Shown here: positions 17,152 to 25,213 of the stretch, one piece after another
Layout of the letters: each line of letters begins with the position of its first letter
Position numbering within the stretch: the first letter of the stretch is position 1
The notes under the pieces: generated by a model
Databases searched by the model: none
What the model saw: the letters and a program-made list of their open reading frames with translations, nothing else
What the model was told of the DNA's origin: nothing
Program-made: the position numbers and the translations under genes
DNA from: JALHVH01 sp963773685
Lineage (GTDB): Bacteria > Acidobacteriota > Aminicenantia > Aminicenantales > Saccharicenantaceae
DNA: 64,000 nt
Direction of reading: 5' to 3'
NCBI GenBank assembly: GCA_963773685.1
Contig: CAVZBY010000001.1
Span: 474,884 to 538,883, forward strand

Positions 17152-19053
17152 ATGAAATGCCCAGTATGCCGGTACCAGAACCCCGAGGACACGCGGTTCT
17201 GCGGCCAGTGCGGCCGGGCGCTCTCCGGCACGTCCGGTTCGAGCATCGCCTTCACCCGAACCCTGGACCCCCCCCGCGAGCTCGAGCGCGGGACGACCCT
17301 CGCCGGCCGCTTCGAGATCATCGAGGAGCTCGGCCGGGGCGGCATGGGCAAGGTCTACAAGGCGTTCGACACGAAGATCAAGGAGAACGTCGCCCTCAAG
17401 CTCCTGAGGCCCGAGATCGGCATGGACGAGGAGACCATCGAGCGGTTTCGCAACGAGATCAAGCTGGCCCGGAAGATCTCCCAGCGCCACGTCATCCGGT
17501 TGTACGACCTGGGCGAGGACGGGCCCGTCTTCTTCATCACCATGGAGTATGTTCCCGGCGAGAACCTCAAGAGCTTCATCCGGCGGTCCGGCAACCTGAC
17601 GGAGGCCAAGGCCGTCACTCTCGCCCGGCAGGTTGCGGAGGGGATGGCCGAGGCGCACGCGCACGGCGTCATCCACCGGGACCTCAAGCCGCAGAACATC
17701 ATGATCGACCGCGACGGGAACGCCCGTATCATGGACTTCGGCATCGCCAGCTCCCTGGGAACCAAAGGGCTCACCGGCACGGGCGCCATTATCGGGACGC
17801 CCGAATACATGTCTCCCGAGCAGGCCGAGGCCCGAGGGGTCGACGCCCGTTCGGACATCTACTCGTTGGGCGCCATCCTCTTCGAGATGGTGACCGGCCG
17901 GGTCCCGTTCGAGGGCGAAACCCCGCTCAGCGTGGCCATCAAGCAGAAGAGCGAGCCTCCGCGCAACCCCCGGGAGCTGAACAACCAGATCTCCCCCGCC
18001 CTCAGCCGCATCATCCTCAAGTGCCTGGCCAAAGCGAAAGCCGACCGCTACCAAACCGCCGCCGAGCTCGGCATGGAGCTCGAGGCCCTGGAGAAGGGGT
18101 TCCCGACCCCGGAGCGGGCCATCGTCCGGAAAAGACCGACCTCGACCCGGGAGGTCACCATCAAGTTCGAGCCGCGGCGGCTCATCCTCCCCGCTTTGGG
18201 GATCCTTATCGTCGCCGGCGCCTTCTTCGTCGGACGCTCATTGACGAAGAAGCCGGAAGCGGAGCCCCATCGGGCCGCGGAAGCTCGAACGTCGCCGGCC
18301 GTTCCGGAGCGCGCGGAGGCCCGGGGCACGTCGGCCATGAGGCTTCTCGCTCCCCTTTTCGGGGAGGCGGTCAAGGACATGGACCCGAAGGAGTTCGAGA
18401 AGATCCAGAAGACGATCTCCGCCATCCAGAAGAAGAGCCCCGAGAGCCAGCCCTTGAGCTCCCTTTGGAATGACGTCCAGAAAAGGTTCGCGGACGGACA
18501 GAAGGAGCAGGCGGCCGGGAACCTGGACGCCTCCCGGAAAAGCTACACCCGGAGTCAGTCCGAGATGAACAGATTCCTCGCCCTCGTCAAGGATAAGGAG
18601 GCCGCCGACCAGGCCCGGAGCGATATGCAGTTCGTCCGCGGCAAGGCCGACGCGGCGGCCGGGGCGAGGGGCGCCAACATCCTCCACTGGATCGCCTCCG
18701 AGAAGCTCAAGGATGCCGAGGAAGCCTACGCGAAGAGCGACTTCGCCGGGGCCCGCACCCTTTACTCCATCCTCACCAGGGTCTTCTCCCTCGGCATCGA
18801 GGGAGGCGACGAGGAAGCCTGCCTCGGGCGGCTGAAAGACCTCGTCGGGAGCATCCGGAAGGGCGCCGAAGCCGTACAGAAGGCCGCGAAGGATTCCTGG
18901 CTCTTCGACCGCGCCCGGGAAGAGGAGTCGATGGCCGCGACGTATCTCGCGGGCAAACAATACGCGGAAGCCGCCGAATATCTCGTCCTGTCGGCGTTCC
19001 TCTACGAAAAGGCCAAGGACGTCTCCGAAGAAGCTCCGGGATCGGGCGGCTGA
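17152..19053 (+). CDS. Membrane Ser/Thr protein kinase (PknB-like) with N-terminal zinc ribbon
   Basis: 633 residues. An N-terminal double-CxxC zinc ribbon (CPVCRYQNPEDTRFCGQCG, 3-21) precedes a complete Hanks-type kinase domain: glycine loop ELGRGGMGKVY, VALK, HRDLKPQN, DFG in MDFGIAS, and GTPEYMSPEQ. One transmembrane segment follows (about 344-364, LILPALGILIVAGAFFVG), then a long charged, helix-rich region of about 250 residues resembling TPR-like helices outside the membrane. It probably senses an envelope signal and phosphorylates cytoplasmic targets. A phosphatase gene begins three bases after its stop, though that enzyme is of the Tyr type. Confidence 0.92.
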   Translation: MKCPVCRYQNPEDTRFCGQCGRALSGTSGSSIAFTRTLDPPRELERGTTLAGRFEIIEELGRGGMGKVYKAFDTKIKENVALKLLRPEIGMDEETIERFRNEIKLARKISQRHVIRLYDLGEDGPVFFITMEYVPGENLKSFIRRSGNLTEAKAVTLARQVAEGMAEAHAHGVIHRDLKPQNIMIDRDGNARIMDFGIASSLGTKGLTGTGAIIGTPEYMSPEQAEARGVDARSDIYSLGAILFEMVTGRVPFEGETPLSVAIKQKSEPPRNPRELNNQISPALSRIILKCLAKAKADRYQTAAELGMELEALEKGFPTPERAIVRKRPTSTREVTIKFEPRRLILPALGILIVAGAFFVGRSLTKKPEAEPHRAAEARTSPAVPERAEARGTSAMRLLAPLFGEAVKDMDPKEFEKIQKTISAIQKKSPESQPLSSLWNDVQKRFADGQKEQAAGNLDASRKSYTRSQSEMNRFLALVKDKEAADQARSDMQFVRGKADAAAGARGANILHWIASEKLKDAEEAYAKSDFAGARTLYSILTRVFSLGIEGGDEEACLGRLKDLVGSIRKGAEAVQKAAKDSWLFDRAREEESMAATYLAGKQYAEAAEYLVLSAFLYEKAKDVSEEAPGSGG

Positions 19054-19056
19054 ACG

Positions 19057-19476
19057 ATGGGCCCGCGCATCCTGTTCGTCTGCTTCGGCAACATCTGCCG
19101 CAGTCCGATGGCCGTCGGCATCGCCCGAAAGGTCCTCGGCAACGGCGTGCTGGCCGAAAGCGCCGGGATCGGAGCCGGGAAGGACGCGGCCGCGACCGGG
19201 GAAGCCGTCCTGGCCATGAAGGCCCTCTACGGCGCCGACATCTCCGCCCACCGGTCCCGGGACCTCGGTTCGGTCGACCTATCCGCCTTCGACTTCATCA
19301 TCGCCATGGACCTCTACGTTTACGGCCGCGTCAAGGACACCGGCAAGGTCCCCGAGGACAAGCTCTTCGGCTGGGATGTGGGGGACCCCCTGGGGCTGGG
19401 CTATGAAGCCTACAAGCGCGCGGCGAAGAAGATCGAGTCCCGGCTCCGCGAGTTCCTGGACCGTCAGGGGCTTTAA
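19057..19476 (+). CDS. Low-molecular-weight protein-tyrosine phosphatase family protein
   Basis: 139 residues. The phosphate loop C-x5-R-S is VCFGNICRS (Cys9, Arg15), and WDVGDPLGLGYEAY supplies the general-acid Asp in its DP loop. Family members dephosphorylate Tyr on proteins such as capsule kinases, or arsenate in the ArsC branch; the absence of the ArsC Cys triad argues for a phosphatase. Three bases separate it from the kinase, so they are cotranscribed, and a role in reversing kinase signalling is possible but unproven. Confidence 0.9.
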   Translation: MGPRILFVCFGNICRSPMAVGIARKVLGNGVLAESAGIGAGKDAAATGEAVLAMKALYGADISAHRSRDLGSVDLSAFDFIIAMDLYVYGRVKDTGKVPEDKLFGWDVGDPLGLGYEAYKRAAKKIESRLREFLDRQGL

Positions 19477-19544
19477 AGCCATCGGGGCCCGGGGAGCATG
19501 TCCGCACGAGGGGAATAAATCGTCATCCCGGACCGTCATCATCT

Positions 19545-20063
19545 ATGAGAATGGAAATTCCGCCCACCGTATTCGAGGAACTGATGGCTTTCAAGGAAAA
19601 TGTCTTTCGGATCTGCCTGGGATTCTGCCGGAACGCGGCCGACGCCGAAGACCTGACCCAGGACGTGTATCTGAAGGCTTATCGGAACCTCGAGAGTCTG
19701 AAGGACCCGGACCTGAAGAAGCCCTGGTTGTACCGCATCGCGCGGAACACCTGTCTGGACCACCACAGGAGCCAGGAGGCGAGACGGGGCCGTGAGCTGA
19801 GCGCCGCCGACGACGGCATCGCCCGCGAGAACCCTGAGGCCGAGACCGAGAGGGATGAGCAGGTTGGACGGCTCAAGGAGGCTGTGAACTCTCTTCCGAA
19901 AAGGCAGAAGGAGGTCTTCGTGCTGAGGGAGTACGGACATCTTTCCTACGAAGAGATCGCGCGGACTGCGGGGATCAGGATTGGAACAGTCATGTCGCGG
20001 CTCAACCGTGCCCGCAGGGCTGTCCTGGTGAGATTCGAGGAGCCGGAACATGCACGAAGATAA
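19545..20063 (+). CDS. ECF-type RNA polymerase sigma factor
   Basis: 172 residues. Region 2 is visible at about 12-75 (CRNAADAEDLTQDVYLKAYR ... KPWLYRIARNTCLDHHR) and region 4 at about 105-160 (LPKRQKEVFVLREYGHLSYEE, IRIGTVMSRLNRARR). No region 1 or 3, as in group 4 sigma factors. A second ATG two codons in is an alternative start. It overlaps the next gene by 14 bases; that gene encodes a one-span membrane protein which may act as its anti-sigma factor. Target promoters are unknown. Confidence 0.92.
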   Translation: MRMEIPPTVFEELMAFKENVFRICLGFCRNAADAEDLTQDVYLKAYRNLESLKDPDLKKPWLYRIARNTCLDHHRSQEARRGRELSAADDGIARENPEAETERDEQVGRLKEAVNSLPKRQKEVFVLREYGHLSYEEIARTAGIRIGTVMSRLNRARRAVLVRFEEPEHARR

Positions 20064-20583
20064 TTCCAACGAAAGGTTCGAAACAAGGATCCGCCCCGTT
20101 ATATCGCTTGAGGAAGAAGGCGCTCTGCGCAACTTCCGGAAAGGGGATTTCGAGACCAGGGTCAATAAGCTCGTGCGAGTCCGGTCCGTTCGGAGAAAGC
20201 TGTTCAGGTTCGCGCGATGGGCGCCCGCCGCGGCAATGGTCTCCCTTGTCGCACTTGCGGGGACCGCCGCCGTCCTCATCTTTATTGGCAGGGGGCGGCC
20301 GAAACAAGCAACCGCGCCGGCTTCATTCGAAAGGGCCCTGATGCTCCTGCCCGCTCTCCGGGACTCCGGTCCGGTGGGAGGGCCCGTCGGGGCAGCCCGG
20401 CGGCTCTCTCCGATGGCGCGGGATATCGCCAGGGCTTTTGGTGCCCTTTCCGAGGCCGAGTCTCGAGAAACCGATAAGGGCGCCCTGCTCCCCTCCGGGC
20501 GGGAAGGCGCCCCCCGGCCCGGCTTCAAGAGATCGATAGAGCTTTTTCTCGCCGATTTCGAAAAAAGACTCAAGGAGGTCTGA
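20050..20583 (+). CDS. Single-span membrane protein, possible anti-sigma factor
   Basis: 177 residues. A charged N-terminal region (1-55) is followed by one transmembrane helix (about 58-80, PAAAMVSLVALAGTAAVLIFI) and a C-terminal extracytoplasmic part without a recognised domain. Position and topology match anti-sigma factors coupled to ECF sigma genes, but the zinc-binding H-x3-C-x2-C motif of the common class is absent: the N-terminal domain contains no Cys. It is therefore called from context only. Confidence 0.5.
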   Translation: MHEDNSNERFETRIRPVISLEEEGALRNFRKGDFETRVNKLVRVRSVRRKLFRFARWAPAAAMVSLVALAGTAAVLIFIGRGRPKQATAPASFERALMLLPALRDSGPVGGPVGAARRLSPMARDIARAFGALSEAESRETDKGALLPSGREGAPRPGFKRSIELFLADFEKRLKEV

Positions 20584-20584
20584 C

Positions 20585-21100
20585 ATGTCCAAGAAGATCC
20601 TGATCCTGTTGGCCTTATTCGGATTCTTTGTTCTCCCGGCCCTCGGCTACGAGGCGGAAAAGGCTCCCGACGCGCGGGCCGGGTACGCCCTCCTGGAGAT
20701 GTTGACGGACCAATTCCGTCAAATGGCGGCGGTCGGGTCCGGAGGATTCGAAAAGGTCGACCAGATGCTGCAGAGATGTATGGCGGACGCCAAGACGGCA
20801 AGAGAGGCCGACCGGATCGACAAGGTGTTCTTCGCCCGCTACGCCCGGATGCTGAGCCTCATGAAGATCTGGATGATCCCCGACCCACAGGCCGTTCTCC
20901 GGCCGATAATCGACCGGGAGATCGAACGGTTCGTCATGGAGGTGCTCGGTGAGGACCGCAGGTGCGAAAACAAAGGAATCGGGCAGGTGGCCGGGGCCTT
21001 TGCCGACGAGATCGTCAATCTTCACCTCTACCTGGACGACGCAGCCGCCAGGGTCCGGGTGATGAAGACCTATGAAGAGCGGGGTTCGGTCAAAGAATAG
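20585..21100 (+). CDS. Secreted hypothetical protein of the sigma-factor operon
   Basis: 171 residues. A signal peptide (KKILILLALFGFFVLPALGY, 3-22) and a helical, charged remainder with two Cys in the mature part (RCMADAK; DRRCENKG). No family recognised. It starts two bases after the previous stop, so it belongs to the sigma-factor operon and may be the sensed or regulated envelope component. Its 3' end overlaps the convergent response-regulator gene by 31 bases. Confidence 0.6.
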   Translation: MSKKILILLALFGFFVLPALGYEAEKAPDARAGYALLEMLTDQFRQMAAVGSGGFEKVDQMLQRCMADAKTAREADRIDKVFFARYARMLSLMKIWMIPDPQAVLRPIIDREIERFVMEVLGEDRRCENKGIGQVAGAFADEIVNLHLYLDDAAARVRVMKTYEERGSVKE

Positions 21101-21585
21101 ATTTCTTTCTCAGCTCCCCGTACAGGAGTCTCCTGATCGAGAACGCCGAGATATTCCTTGTAATCGAGGCCGGCGTCGAGCACGTAGCGGGTGAGGAACT
21201 CCTTGACCGACCGGACGAGATCGGCGCCGTCCCACGGCTTTTCGATGTAGTGGTCGATATGGGCCTTGTTGATGGCCTCGATGGTGTCCCGGTGGGTCGC
21301 CAGCCCGGTCAGCAGGATCCGCTTGGTCTTCGGGAACCGCCCCTCCTTCCGGAAGTCGATGAGGAAATCGATGCCGTTCCTGCCGGGCATGACGTGATCG
21401 CAGATGATCAGGGCGGGTTCCTCGGCGTGCTTGTCCATGAGGTCCAGGACCTCGTCGGCTTCGGCGGCGGACTCGCAGACGATCACGGTCACGGCGGAAC
21501 CCAGGACCTCTAGGTCCTTGCGCAGGGCCGCCAGAACGTCCCTTTGGTCATCCAGGCAGAGGATCTTGAGCTTGTCCATGTTCAC
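21070..21585 (-). CDS. Response regulator receiver protein
   Basis: 171 residues. A CheY-like receiver domain: acidic pair in CLDDQRDVL, phosphoacceptor Asp in LIICDHVMPGRNG, Thr in ILLTGLATH and Lys in YIEKPWD. The 45-residue C-terminal tail has no recognised output domain, so it acts by protein contacts or as an intermediate. The gene overlaps the histidine kinase gene by 38 bases, a clear cognate pair. Confidence 0.92.
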   Translation of the reverse strand: MNMDKLKILCLDDQRDVLAALRKDLEVLGSAVTVIVCESAAEADEVLDLMDKHAEEPALIICDHVMPGRNGIDFLIDFRKEGRFPKTKRILLTGLATHRDTIEAINKAHIDHYIEKPWDGADLVRSVKEFLTRYVLDAGLDYKEYLGVLDQETPVRGAEKEIYSLTEPRSS

Positions 21586-22933
21586 CTCTCGACGGCAGTA
21601 CGATCGTGAAGACGGTGTCCCCCGGCCGGCTGGCGACGCGGACCTCTCCCCCGTAGGAGTGGACGATCCGCTCGACGATCGGCAGGCCCAGGCCGAGCCC
21701 GAAATCCAGGCCCTTCTCCTTCGTCGTGAAGTCCGGCTGGAAGAGCCTGGGGATGTTCTGGGCCGGGATGCCGGGACCGTTGTCCCGGACGCCGACCTCG
21801 ACGAAGCCCTCCGATTCCCGGCTCGCGACCGCGATCCGGCCGTCCTCCCGGCCCGAAGACGCCAGGCTCTCCGCGGCGTTCATGAGGAGGTTCGTCCAGA
21901 CCTGGACGAGATCGCTCCTGTTGGCCGCGATCACGGGGAGCGGGGCGAGGTCGAGGTCCACCCGGACCTTGCGGAGCGGGCTCTGGAGGAGGGCCAGAGC
22001 CTCCCGGATGGATTCGTTGACGTCGATGCCTGGCTCCCTCGAGGAGCCCCGGGAAGCCATGGCCTTGACGGATCCGACAACGTGCGAGGCCAGGTCGGCG
22101 GCGGCGGCCATGTCGTGGAACGTCGCTCCGATCTCCCACCGCTCGTGGGCGCTCCGGAGGTCCTTCGGCCGGCCTCCATAGGCTTTAACGAGCGCGTCGG
22201 CGTCGGGCCCCAACTCGGCGACGCGGGCGGCGTCTTCCTCGGCGATCCCGTAGGCCTTAACGAGGGTCCGGGCCTTTTCGCGCGCTTCCCGGCTGGAGAG
22301 AGCGCGGCCGCGCTCCAGGCCGAGCTCGAAATATTCCAAGAAAGGATCCCCTCCGGCCGCGAAGGACCGGGACAACCAGCCCCTCAGCCACTCGGCGTCC
22401 CTGGCCAGGACGGCGACGGCGTTGTTGAGCTCGTGGGCGATTCCGGCCGCCATCTGGCCCAGCGAGGCGAGGCGCTCCGAGCGGGCGAGCCGCTTCAGGA
22501 CCTCCGCGTTCTCGACGGCCAGCTCTTGCTCCCTTCGGTGGCGCCAGGAGAGGTTGGCCACGACGACGGGCATGAACTGTTCGGAGAGGCAGTGGTTCCG
22601 GCCGTCGTCCACGGTCTCCTGGTGCTGGTCGATCCAGGCTACCTCGCTGTCCTCCCGGGCGACGACCGTGGCCGAGCTGACGTAAGTCCGCGAGAAAAAG
22701 CTTTGGACGCCGACGAACATGTTCCGGGTAGCCTCGAAGAGCTCGTACTCCATACCGGGGGCCTTGCGGACGGTGGCGCCGAAGCTCCCTCGAAGGACGA
22801 AGTAGAGACGGTCGTTGGCGGCTCCCTGCTCGAGGAGGAACTCCCCCTTGCGGAGGGTCTGCCTGCGGGACGGGTCCGAGAAATAGGCCTGGATGATCCA
22901 GGCGAGACCCGGGACCCCGAACGCTTCGCTCAT
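21548..22933 (-). CDS. Histidine kinase with N-terminal cyclic-nucleotide-binding-like domain
   Basis: 461 residues from the ATG at 22933 (open frame continues upstream but is antisense-like noise). Residues about 15-125 form a cNMP-binding-like beta roll (FLLEQGAANDRLYFVLRG ... VSSATVVARED), but the phosphate-binding Gly-Glu and Arg are not obvious. A DHp helix carries the phosphoaccepting His in LGQMAAGIAHELNNAVAVL. The ATPase domain shows N box TNLLMNAAESL, DNGPGIP and GLGLGLPIVERI. No transmembrane helix, so it is cytoplasmic. Its ATG overlaps the stop of the anion transporter gene (ATGA), suggesting that it senses transport or a metabolite. Confidence 0.9.
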   Translation of the reverse strand: MSEAFGVPGLAWIIQAYFSDPSRRQTLRKGEFLLEQGAANDRLYFVLRGSFGATVRKAPGMEYELFEATRNMFVGVQSFFSRTYVSSATVVAREDSEVAWIDQHQETVDDGRNHCLSEQFMPVVVANLSWRHRREQELAVENAEVLKRLARSERLASLGQMAAGIAHELNNAVAVLARDAEWLRGWLSRSFAAGGDPFLEYFELGLERGRALSSREAREKARTLVKAYGIAEEDAARVAELGPDADALVKAYGGRPKDLRSAHERWEIGATFHDMAAAADLASHVVGSVKAMASRGSSREPGIDVNESIREALALLQSPLRKVRVDLDLAPLPVIAANRSDLVQVWTNLLMNAAESLASSGREDGRIAVASRESEGFVEVGVRDNGPGIPAQNIPRLFQPDFTTKEKGLDFGLGLGLPIVERIVHSYGGEVRVASRPGDTVFTIVLPSRGEHGQAQDPLPG

Positions 22934-24339
22934 AGGAAGTGCACCCGCCTCAGGATGAAGAGCATCACATAGATGAGGATCAGGCCGAACACTCCGATCG
23001 GCACGCCGGTCTTGACCATGTCCTTGGTCTTGACCTCGCCCGTGGCGTAGGCCAGGGCGTTGGGCGGCGTGCTGACGGGCAGGGCCATGGCCAGCGAAGA
23101 GGCGAACGTCGAGGCCAGGATGATCGCCTTGGTGCCGCCCACGGAGGCCAGGCTCGGGACGGTCGTTCCCAGCACGGCCATGACGGGCAGGAGCAGGTTG
23201 GCCGCGGCCGTGTGGGACATGAACGAGGCGATGAGGATCGTGACGACGGTGACCAGGAAGATGATGAGGAGCGGCGAGAGCGACCCGAAGGCGATGCTCT
23301 TGACGATGTGGGTGATGAGGCCGCTCTTCTCCAGCCCGAAGCCCAGGGCGATGCCGCCGGCCATCAGCCAGAGGACGTCCCAGTCGATCGTCTTGAGATC
23401 GGCGACCGAGATGATCCGGGTCGCGGAATAGACGACGACGGGGACGAGAGCGATGACGTAGGCGTTCATGCCGTGGAGGAAATCGGTCATCCAGAGGAGG
23501 ATGGTCGCCCCGAAGACGATGGAGGCCGTCATCGATTTCCAGTTCCGCCGGAACTTCCCGGCGACGGTGATCCGGATCTCGCGGGTCTTGGACTTGTAGA
23601 AGGCGAGGAACAGGACCCAGCAGAAGAGGAGCAGGATGATCACGTAGGGGACGCCGAAGGCCATCCACGATCCAAAGTTGATCTGGTTCGCACCCGTCAG
23701 GTACTTCAGGGCGATACCGTTCGGCGGGGTGCCGACCGGCGTGGCGATACCGCCGATGTTGGCCGCGAAAGGGACGGCCAGGACGAAAGCGGCCCGGGCC
23801 TTGTCGTCGGCGTCGAGCGACTTCAGGATGGGGGCCATGACGGCAAGCATCATGGCCGTGGCTGCCGTGTTGCTCATGAACATCGAAAAGACCGCGGTGA
23901 CGACCATGAATCCGAGCAGGACGTACTTGGGCCGGGTCCCGAACGGCTTGAGGACGAGCCGGGCCAGGTTGATGTCGAGCTCGTACTTGGTCGAGACCAT
24001 GGCCAGGAAGAAGCCGCCCAGGAACAGGATGATGATGGGGTCGGCGAACGTCTCGATGACCCTCTGCCACGGCAGGGCCGTGCCGAAGCCCTCCGCCGTC
24101 GAGCGGAACAGGACGAAGGCCTTGTCGGAGATGAAGACGAGCTCGACGAGAATGATAAGGAGGGAGGTGGCGTACAGGGGGATGGGCTCGAGGACCCAGA
24201 AGAACAAGGCCATGAAGAACAGGGCGATGACCCGGTGCTCGATGACCGTAAGACCGGGGATGCCGAAGGCGTCGGCCGGGATGGCCAGAAAGAGGAGGGG
24301 GACGAGGATGGAGACGAACAGCTTTATCTTCTTATCCAT
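22930..24339 (-). CDS. DASS-family sodium/anion (dicarboxylate) symporter
   Basis: 469 residues with about 11-12 membrane helices. Family motifs: SNTAATAMMLAVMAPI, ANIGGIATPVGTPPNGIAL (first Ser-Asn-Thr/TPPN hairpin) and MSHTAAANLLLPVMA with LPVSTPPNALAYATGEV (second). DASS/SLC13 carriers take up succinate, malate, 2-oxoglutarate, citrate or sulfate with sodium. It starts 19 bases after korB, and the kinase gene overlaps its stop, placing it in one unit with 2-oxoacid oxidation. A dicarboxylate or 2-oxoacid substrate is the natural inference. Confidence 0.9.
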   Translation of the reverse strand: MDKKIKLFVSILVPLLFLAIPADAFGIPGLTVIEHRVIALFFMALFFWVLEPIPLYATSLLIILVELVFISDKAFVLFRSTAEGFGTALPWQRVIETFADPIIILFLGGFFLAMVSTKYELDINLARLVLKPFGTRPKYVLLGFMVVTAVFSMFMSNTAATAMMLAVMAPILKSLDADDKARAAFVLAVPFAANIGGIATPVGTPPNGIALKYLTGANQINFGSWMAFGVPYVIILLLFCWVLFLAFYKSKTREIRITVAGKFRRNWKSMTASIVFGATILLWMTDFLHGMNAYVIALVPVVVYSATRIISVADLKTIDWDVLWLMAGGIALGFGLEKSGLITHIVKSIAFGSLSPLLIIFLVTVVTILIASFMSHTAAANLLLPVMAVLGTTVPSLASVGGTKAIILASTFASSLAMALPVSTPPNALAYATGEVKTKDMVKTGVPIGVFGLILIYVMLFILRRVHFL

Positions 24340-24358
24340 GTCGTCTCTCCGTCCCGAC

Positions 24359-25213
24359 TCAAGTATACCCGTAAAGGAGCTTCTTGATCATCTCGAGCTC
24401 GTCCTCGACCTGGTCGCCGCCGCGGCCGCGGATCTGCTCCTCGAGGTTGTCCCCCAGCGTGGGCTTGTCGATCTCGTAGAAGACGCCCGTATAGAGGGGC
24501 TCCTTGGAGAAGCCCATCTCGATGGCCTTGAGCCGGTCCCCCCGCGGATGGTCGGCGGGCAGAGGACGGAGCTTGGACTTGAGCGCCTTGGCGTCGAGAA
24601 CGTTGTAAGTCACGCAGGGCGTGAGAACATAGACGATGGAAAAGCCCTTGTGGGCGATGGCCCGCCGGATGACGTCCGTCATCTCCGGGACCTGGATGGC
24701 GCTGACCCGGGCCACGAACGAGGCTTCATAGGCGACGAAAACCGGAATGGCGTCCATCGGGTTCTCGTACACGCCGTAGGGCGAGGTCTTCGTCTTGACG
24801 TCGAGCGGGGTCGTGGGCGAGGCCTGGCCCTTGGTCAGGCCGTAGATCTGGTTGTCCAGCAGGATGTAGGTGAAGTCGGCGTTCTTGCGGCAGGCGTGGG
24901 AAATGTGGCCTCCGCCGATGCTCAGGCCGTCTCCGTCGCCGCCGACGGCCAGGACGTTGAGGTCCGGCCGCGCCGCCTTGACGCCCAGGGCCGTCGGCAC
25001 GGCCCGGCCGTGCGTCCCGTGCAGGGAATAGGAATTGAAGAAGTGCGAGATGCGGCCCGAACAGCCGATCCCGGAGACCATGGCGATGCTCTCGGGCGCC
25101 AGATCCAGGTCGAAGAACGACTGTTGGATGGCCTTGAAGACGCCGTAATTCCCGCAGCCCGGGCACCAGATGGGTTTAACGGAGCTCTTATAATCTTGTA
25201 ATGTTCTGCTCAT
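24359..25213 (-). CDS. korB: 2-oxoacid:ferredoxin oxidoreductase, beta subunit
   Basis: 284 residues. Near the N-terminus WCPGCGNYGV with later Cys in GIGCSGRI and LTPCVTYN provides the [4Fe-4S] ligands of two-subunit enzymes. The thiamine pyrophosphate site is GGDGDGLSIGGGH ... LLDNQIYGLTKGQ. With the alpha subunit it oxidatively decarboxylates 2-oxoacids to acyl-CoA and reduces ferredoxin. It overlaps korA by 26 bases. 2-oxoglutarate is the likely substrate from subunit layout and the adjacent dicarboxylate carrier, but pyruvate or branched-chain 2-oxoacids cannot be excluded. Confidence 0.93.
   Translation of the reverse strand: MSRTLQDYKSSVKPIWCPGCGNYGVFKAIQQSFFDLDLAPESIAMVSGIGCSGRISHFFNSYSLHGTHGRAVPTALGVKAARPDLNVLAVGGDGDGLSIGGGHISHACRKNADFTYILLDNQIYGLTKGQASPTTPLDVKTKTSPYGVYENPMDAIPVFVAYEASFVARVSAIQVPEMTDVIRRAIAHKGFSIVYVLTPCVTYNVLDAKALKSKLRPLPADHPRGDRLKAIEMGFSKEPLYTGVFYEIDKPTLGDNLEEQIRGRGGDQVEDELEMIKKLLYGYT

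Noticed and set aside
22939..24387. Long open frame (482 codons) opposite the anion transporter gene
   Set aside because: Its product is an extreme Asp/Glu/Arg/Gly mixture with no motif, as expected from the antisense of a GC-rich membrane-protein gene.
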